This document shows positions 58,801-64,000 of a stretch of 64,000 bases of DNA, piece after piece. This stretch comes from Neckera pumila (taxonomy: Eukaryota > Streptophyta > Bryopsida > Hypnales > Neckeraceae), in assembly GCA_963969595.1 (NCBI GenBank), contig OZ018415.1, forward strand, positions 15,562,001 to 15,626,000, written 5' to 3'. A model generated the notes under the pieces. The model saw only the letters and a program-made list of their open reading frames with translations. It made no database searches and had not been told where the DNA came from. Each line of letters begins with the position of its first letter. Position 1 is the first letter of the stretch. The translations under genes and the position numbers were made by a program.

Positions 58801-60530
58801 TTCAAAACTATTTCTAATTCTATCTTTTTGTTATTACCTTTACTACTATTTTCTATTCAAGACAAATTGTGGTAATTTTTTGGTATGGTGAAATATTTTA
58901 AGATTACGTTAAATTCTTAGTAACTTGGGTTATTTTTCTATTGTAAATTTTAAAGCTCCTTGATAGATTGTTTTTGGATGATTCTTTCTAAATTGTTCTT
59001 GGTTTCTATTCTAACTTTAATTTCTTGTAACTTTTGGAGTTTTTATCCTATTTTTAATTGCAAATACTTTCTAGAAAGATATTCAAATTTTCTTATCTAA
59101 TTCTAAGTTCCGATTCTTATTTCTTGTAGTTCCTTATGCTCTAAATTGCATTCCAACTTCCTAATTCTACAACGTTAATCCTACTTAGCAATCCTAATTT
59201 AATTCCCTAATTTTTGCGTTAAATACTAAAATAAAAGAAAGGTTTTTAGAAACTCAACTCAAAAATTGCAGATTTGATGATTCCATCCTTGTTCATCGTC
59301 ATTGTGATCTTGTTGTAGTCAAATGTAGCGTCCATGTCATCTTTTCTTTTCTTCAAGATGGGAAAAACCAATTTCTTTTGTATTTTCTTTCTTTTCTTTT
59401 TTCTTTATAATTTTTTCTTCTTTGGGGGATATTTTGAAAATAAGTCTAATCCTATCAAATCTAATTTTATCAAATCTAATCCTATCAAATCTAATCCTAT
59501 CAAATCTAATCTAGTCTCAGGGAGGTGCAGTAAGTGGTAAAAGTAGCAAACTACATGCAAACAAATGATAGAGTGTCAAAAAAACAGTAGAGCTAAAAAT
59601 TATAAACTGGTTGATTATACTATAGCGTATGTAAAATGTCATTGGGTGTATTGTAAATACTATAGGGTGTAGAATAATGGAATACATCAGGAAAATTTAG
59701 ACTTAAAAGATCCCCTTTTTATTAGTTTAAAGGGTTGAAAGTCTTAATTATGGATTTAGAGTTGGCATTTCATTCCACATTTATATTACATTGTCTTTTT
59801 ATTTTAGATTCTTTAAGCTATGATGATCTATTATATTTTACCTACCACTTGTAGTGTCAGAGTTAAATGAGGTTATCATCCTACCATATACAGGTTGTAG
59901 TTATAACTCCATGTGAGGAATAAATTGTGAACTCATAAGTTATGGGAGTGCATTCAAAACTGCATTTCTCCAAAAGCAGCATCATCAAAAATTCAGAATG
60001 GATTGTACTAAGCTTATCCAGATAGCCTAATGTCTTTTCTCTTCCCTAGTCTTACTTGGTCTGGTCATGTACGTTTTGTTTCTCTTTTGGGCAAGCCACC
60101 TGTAAAGCGTGGGTGAACTACTCCCCCACTTGCTCCCAATGGAAAATGTTGATTTTTTAAATTTGCAATGCATGATAAAATTTGAAAATTTTGAATTTAT
60201 ATTTGCAATCAAAAGCCCCAAAATTAGCAAGGAGGGTTGTACAAATTAAATTAATCAAGTACAAAAGTAGGAGGCTTTTATTACATATACCTCTAGAATG
60301 ACTTGATGAAACAAGCGATGGGGGCAATTCACCTTGGCCACTTGTGGTTAGCTGGCTTGTAAGTTACTTTTTACCAATGAAAATATGTTTCATTTGTTCC
60401 AAAAATAAAACAAAATCTAGATAATGACAAAGCCTACAATTGGATTATGATTTTTGAAGCTACAAATATCTGCACTTTACATGAATATCAAAAATATGTC
60501 AATGAGAAATTGATTAAAAATCGAGCTTAA
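58801..60530. other. Spacer with a short 15-bp tandem repeat
   Basis: CTATCAAATCTAATC (15 bp) occurs four to five times at 59444-59512. No gene is supported. Confidence 0.5.
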
Positions 60531-60700
60531 AAGGTAAGAGGTTCATAAAGTGCTCATTTAAGAGCTGAAATTGAATTTTGAGGAGGTGAACTTCTCCTTG
60601 AAAGACAAGTAGAATTGGCATCTAATCCAAGTTGTTTTATAATTTTGGAGCTTTGTAGAATTAGATATGATTTTTTGGACTTCAAAGCACAAAATGATTA
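60531..60700. repeat. Partial inverted copy of the AGGTAGGAGG MITE
   Basis: AAGGTAAGAGGTTCATAAAG at 60531, then GAAATTGGC-like, CAAGTTGTTT and GGAGCTTTGTAGAATTAG blocks, follow the reverse complement of 24408-24230. Confidence 0.5.
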
Positions 60701-61334
60701 AGAAGCCCCCTAATTGTGAACTCTAAACCCTACACCAAATTTTGTAATTGCAAGTAGTGCAAAAAAATTGAACCAATATAGCATATGACGTATTAATGTC
60801 AATACAAATTATAATTAATGTAAACCCCTTCTTAATGGTTCAAATTAGAAAATCACATAATGATAGACCTCAGAATAATCAATGAACAAAAAGTAATACT
60901 CCCCATTTAAATACCTGGTGTTCGCACTTATATCCTTATTTTTTTCAAGGAGTGCACCCCTCGAGAATCTAATAGGCTTTATGCTAATGGTCCAAAGTCA
61001 AAATTAAACTTGTCAAGATTTTCCTATTAATACTAATTTGAGAACTTCTTCCAAAGTCAAACTATTTTTTATTTCGTTTTTTACTCCTTCCTATTCTGTC
61101 AGTTCAAAAGCAAAGTTGGGTGTTCAATTTTTCATAAAAAATCAAAATGGGTCTTATCAAGCATCATCCTAGTGTGATTTGGTTTTCACAGCATGTATGT
61201 GAAATTTGGTCTAAGACCTGGTAATCAAGAGATTGATCCCGGCCAGCAACCAGCCAGCTCCCTCCTCTAGCAGTTGCTCGCCAATTTGGATCTCCTTTAA
61301 GGGACCCCTTTAATAAAAAAGAAATTGAAAAATA

Positions 61335-61670
61335 GTTGTTAGTATAAGCAAAGCTTTGCTGTATGGGGGGTAGCTCCAAATTGTAAGATAAGAATGCTTT
61401 TCAAAAGTGTTTGTTTTAAAAGACTTGACAGAGGCAAAGCTTCGCCGTATCAAAAGATTAACTCCAAAATTCTAATACTATAAAAAATATTTAGTTTAAA
61501 ATCCGAAATTTTGGTGATAGCTTCGCCGTATTAGAGGGGTTAACTTCAAATTCTAGACAATTTCAACAAAAAAAATTTAATAGTCTACTAAATCTAAACC
61601 CAAGGCGATAGCTTCGTCGTATTAGAGGGATTAACCTCGAATTTTGGGCAAATTCAAACAAAGGAATGTT
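61335..61670. repeat. ~85-95-bp tandem repeat, four units
   Basis: An AGCTTCGCCGTAT-type block recurs near 61341, 61438, 61524 and 61609. Each is followed by a short A/G stretch, then TTAACT or similar and CAAATT. Confidence 0.75.
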
Positions 61671-64000
61671 TAGTACTTAACGGCAAGAGCTTGGTTCCAA
61701 CCTAAGCTTCTCCAAAACAGAAATGACACTCCTAAGGACCATGTTTTCAAACGTCAAGGCTCTAGGGGAATGTTCTATGACATAAAGTCAAGATATCCCT
61801 CTCAAGGAGCTTGGTTTGAAGGGGTTAGAAACCACAATCTTTTAAAACACTAACAAAACACACAACGAATGAGTATTTCAAATCAATGCACCTTAAGCAA
61901 GCGTTTCAAGTGACCCCAACGGTCTTGAAAGATACTTTAAAAACACAAGAATTGTTGACAGTACGCAAGCAAGAGATCATATTGCAAAGGAACAAGAAAA
62001 TTTGGAAAAGATATCAAATTTCAATAATGTGGTCTCGTTTTGGCCGGAGTTTAACAAAATGAAAAATGGGTGAAAAGAGAGTGGAGGAGAGGGCCTTATA
62101 TACTTGCTCAAGGCCCTCAACTTCCCTCCAATTACCTACTTGTGCTCCTAGGTAAATTCAAATTAACTTCATTAAAATTCTACATTACTGATGTGATCGC
62201 TCTAACTTTTGGAGAAATGCTCCAAACTCTAAACCGATTGCGCCATTGTCTTTAAAAGACCCAAATTAGTCTCGGGATCCCCAACCCTCTTTCCAGGCCG
62301 TTTTGTACGTCAAACCCAACGTTTAACGTAGTGATAAAAAAGGTAAAAAAATCCAATTGTTGGAGATGATTTACTTTCAAGTTTTGACTAGCCAAGGTTG
62401 TTGATAAGGTCCAAGATAGTAAGAAAAGAGTCCAATTGACTCCAATCAGACATTGTGGGCTCTTGGTGCGGTGGTCAATGCAAAGAATGTTTTTAAATCC
62501 GTTAAAAATCCGTTAACACCACTGGTTCTAGTACTTGCCGGGGTCGGAATGTAATGGAATTTGGTCGGGCGCTTTATTAGCACTAAAAGTTCATTCCAAA
62601 TTTTTAGTGAGATTTTACCGCCACTTTGGAATTTTCTAGGAATTTTTCAATGCGTAAAAATACGGTTGACTTCCCAGGGAGTCATTTCTGCAATTTGGAA
62701 AATTACAAAAAATTTTGGGCAACCTCTAGGAAATTTCCACGTGCCATGTGCAAGCTTACATCTTACTTTGCACTAATCAGCAAAGTGTCTAGTTCAATAC
62801 CTTCCAATTTAATTCCCACCTAGGGGGGAATCATTTTGGATATATGATTAATTCTCTCACGGGGGGGGGGGGAATCATTCTTCATCGTTACGCTCTTGGC
62901 ATGTTTCTTAGTTAGAACCGTCGTTCTTTGCTCGTGGATTATTCGTAATCACGGTCTACGGTGTTATTTGCATTGTCACATAATTGCTTTCCTATCTTCT
63001 ATTCTTTATCCTAAGTATTTCACATGCCACTCAAAAGTCTATTCCTAGGTGGTTCTACAGTTTGGCCATTAAAGCTTAATACTATTTGAACCTTCAAATG
63101 TTCTCTCAAATGCCTAAGTATACTTAATATTAGCTCATAGAAGTATTTAGAGTGGTTCTAGGCTTTTTGGTCAAATTATATCGCATTCATAGAAATTTCT
63201 TCCAAATGTCATGTGAATATACTTATACTATCTTTTTAATCCTCATTAACTGTAAATGTGAGCAAAAAGCAAAAAAAATAAAATTCTGAGGTTCAAGTGC
63301 TAACTTGAGGGCTCACAAGTTGGCGCTAGCTTTCCGTGACTTTGTCGCAATAGAAAAGGAGGAAGAAGATACTTGAGACTAAAAATGGCCATTTGAAGCC
63401 AATAGCACAATTCATTTGTGATTTAGAATTTTTTCCAAAAGTTAAAATTTTAGACCAATGTAGAAATAAAAAATCCTAAAATTTGGATGAATCTTAAGTC
63501 CTTTCATTTAGATAAGAGATAAATTGCTTTTAGGATTGGGACTGGTTTGATATTCATCTAACTAGTGATTAGGCTATCTAAGTAGTGACTGAGACAAATT
63601 GTTGTGGTAACATAATCACAATAATTAAGGAACCTGTGTACAAAATATATCTAAACTTATATAATATTTTCATTGGTCTAGGATTAGGTCATGCATGATA
63701 AATTGCGGTCTACCCTAACAAATTGTTTATAAATTTTCTTAGAAATAATAGGAAGGACAAGGACAATATTCATGCTTCCATAGCATTAATAAAGACTAGT
63801 CACCAAATTTCAACCTCATGAATAAGAGTGTATAAGAATTCCCTAGTGTTTGTGATAAACTGTAATAAATTCCATTCAAATCTAAATTACATGTGACTTT
63901 AGCCACAATATGTTCAACTATTTGAATATTCCCTAGATTTTGGACCCCTATACTATAGCTCTATTTTTTCTAAGTTGGCAAAACTTAGATTACAGAAATC
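61671..64000. other. AT-rich spacer to the window end
   Basis: A run of 12 G lies at about 62862-62873. Open frames at 62070-62255 and 62561-62823 have no recognisable content. No RNA gene is seen. Confidence 0.45.

Noticed and set aside
61195..61290. Possible minus-strand B-box (GGATCAATCTC)
   Set aside because: No matching A-box, cloverleaf or A-tail.
62862..62873. G homopolymer, and the C homopolymer near 47791
   Set aside because: Simple runs that could vary by sequencing error; no function inferred, although the C run lies within the foldback MITE arm.
1..64000. CRISPR arrays, operons, bacterial promoters, rRNA or complete tRNA genes
   Set aside because: None found. The tandem arrays lack spacers, and the genome is clearly eukaryotic.

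Overview
This is a stretch of land-plant nuclear DNA: very AT-rich, gene-poor and dense with repeats. I find only two intact genes. One is an EB1-type microtubule plus-end protein in three exons (+ strand, 31274-32420). The other is a lectin receptor-like kinase in two exons (- strand, 42022-37662). Both have short, clean GT-AG splice sites and plant-type domain content. I cannot name the species. A piggyBac-type transposon would be unusual in a flowering plant, so a non-seed plant (bryophyte, lycophyte or fern) is my guess, not a result.

Most of what can be annotated is mobile DNA. At 4904-11758 lies what looks like a full-length but dead piggyBac-superfamily transposon. It is bounded by TTAA on both sides and has termini that begin CCCCTAAAG. 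Its transposase (7726-9403) keeps all three catalytic Asp codons but carries three stop codons and one frameshift. Non-autonomous TTAA-bounded elements occur elsewhere in the window: within 12267-13229, and at 21792-22704, 37135-37259, 40492-40640, 43705-44551, 46617-47368, 47818-48744 and 53784-54715. Those at 21792 and 43705 share end sequences with the transposase-bearing element. Two loci supply empty sites: 45001-45004 is the unoccupied counterpart of 53784-54715, and the CACTA MITE at 16652 is the unoccupied counterpart of the insertion inside the CACTA MITE at 12232. Several ends share one layout: a conserved terminus, a short palindrome whose sequence differs between families, then a conserved block.

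Other elements with target-site duplications are four CACTA-type MITEs (575-716, 14833-15047, 16652-17155, 12232-13355), a hAT-type element (56814-57262, 8-bp duplication), a PIF/Harbinger-like MITE (36153-36538, TAA), a TA-flanked MITE (24076-24408), and a foldback MITE with a TTAA element in its loop (47734-48819). There is also a tRNA-derived SINE (18120-18380) and a CATTAG-ended MITE family.

Layout: 1-4.9 kb, repeats; 4.9-11.8 kb, the piggyBac element with two interleaved ~80-bp tandem arrays; 12-30 kb, MITEs and AT-rich spacer; 30.3-33 kb, EB1 and its GC-rich 5' region; 33-37.6 kb, spacer with a Harbinger MITE; 37.7-42 kb, receptor kinase with a repeat-filled intron; 43-56 kb, a direct repeat of 1-2 kb (44978-46330 and 53761-55745) with TTAA elements and a ~228-bp tandem array between; 56-64 kb, a hAT MITE, a hairpin-bearing array and spacer. 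The two host genes have no evident functional link.
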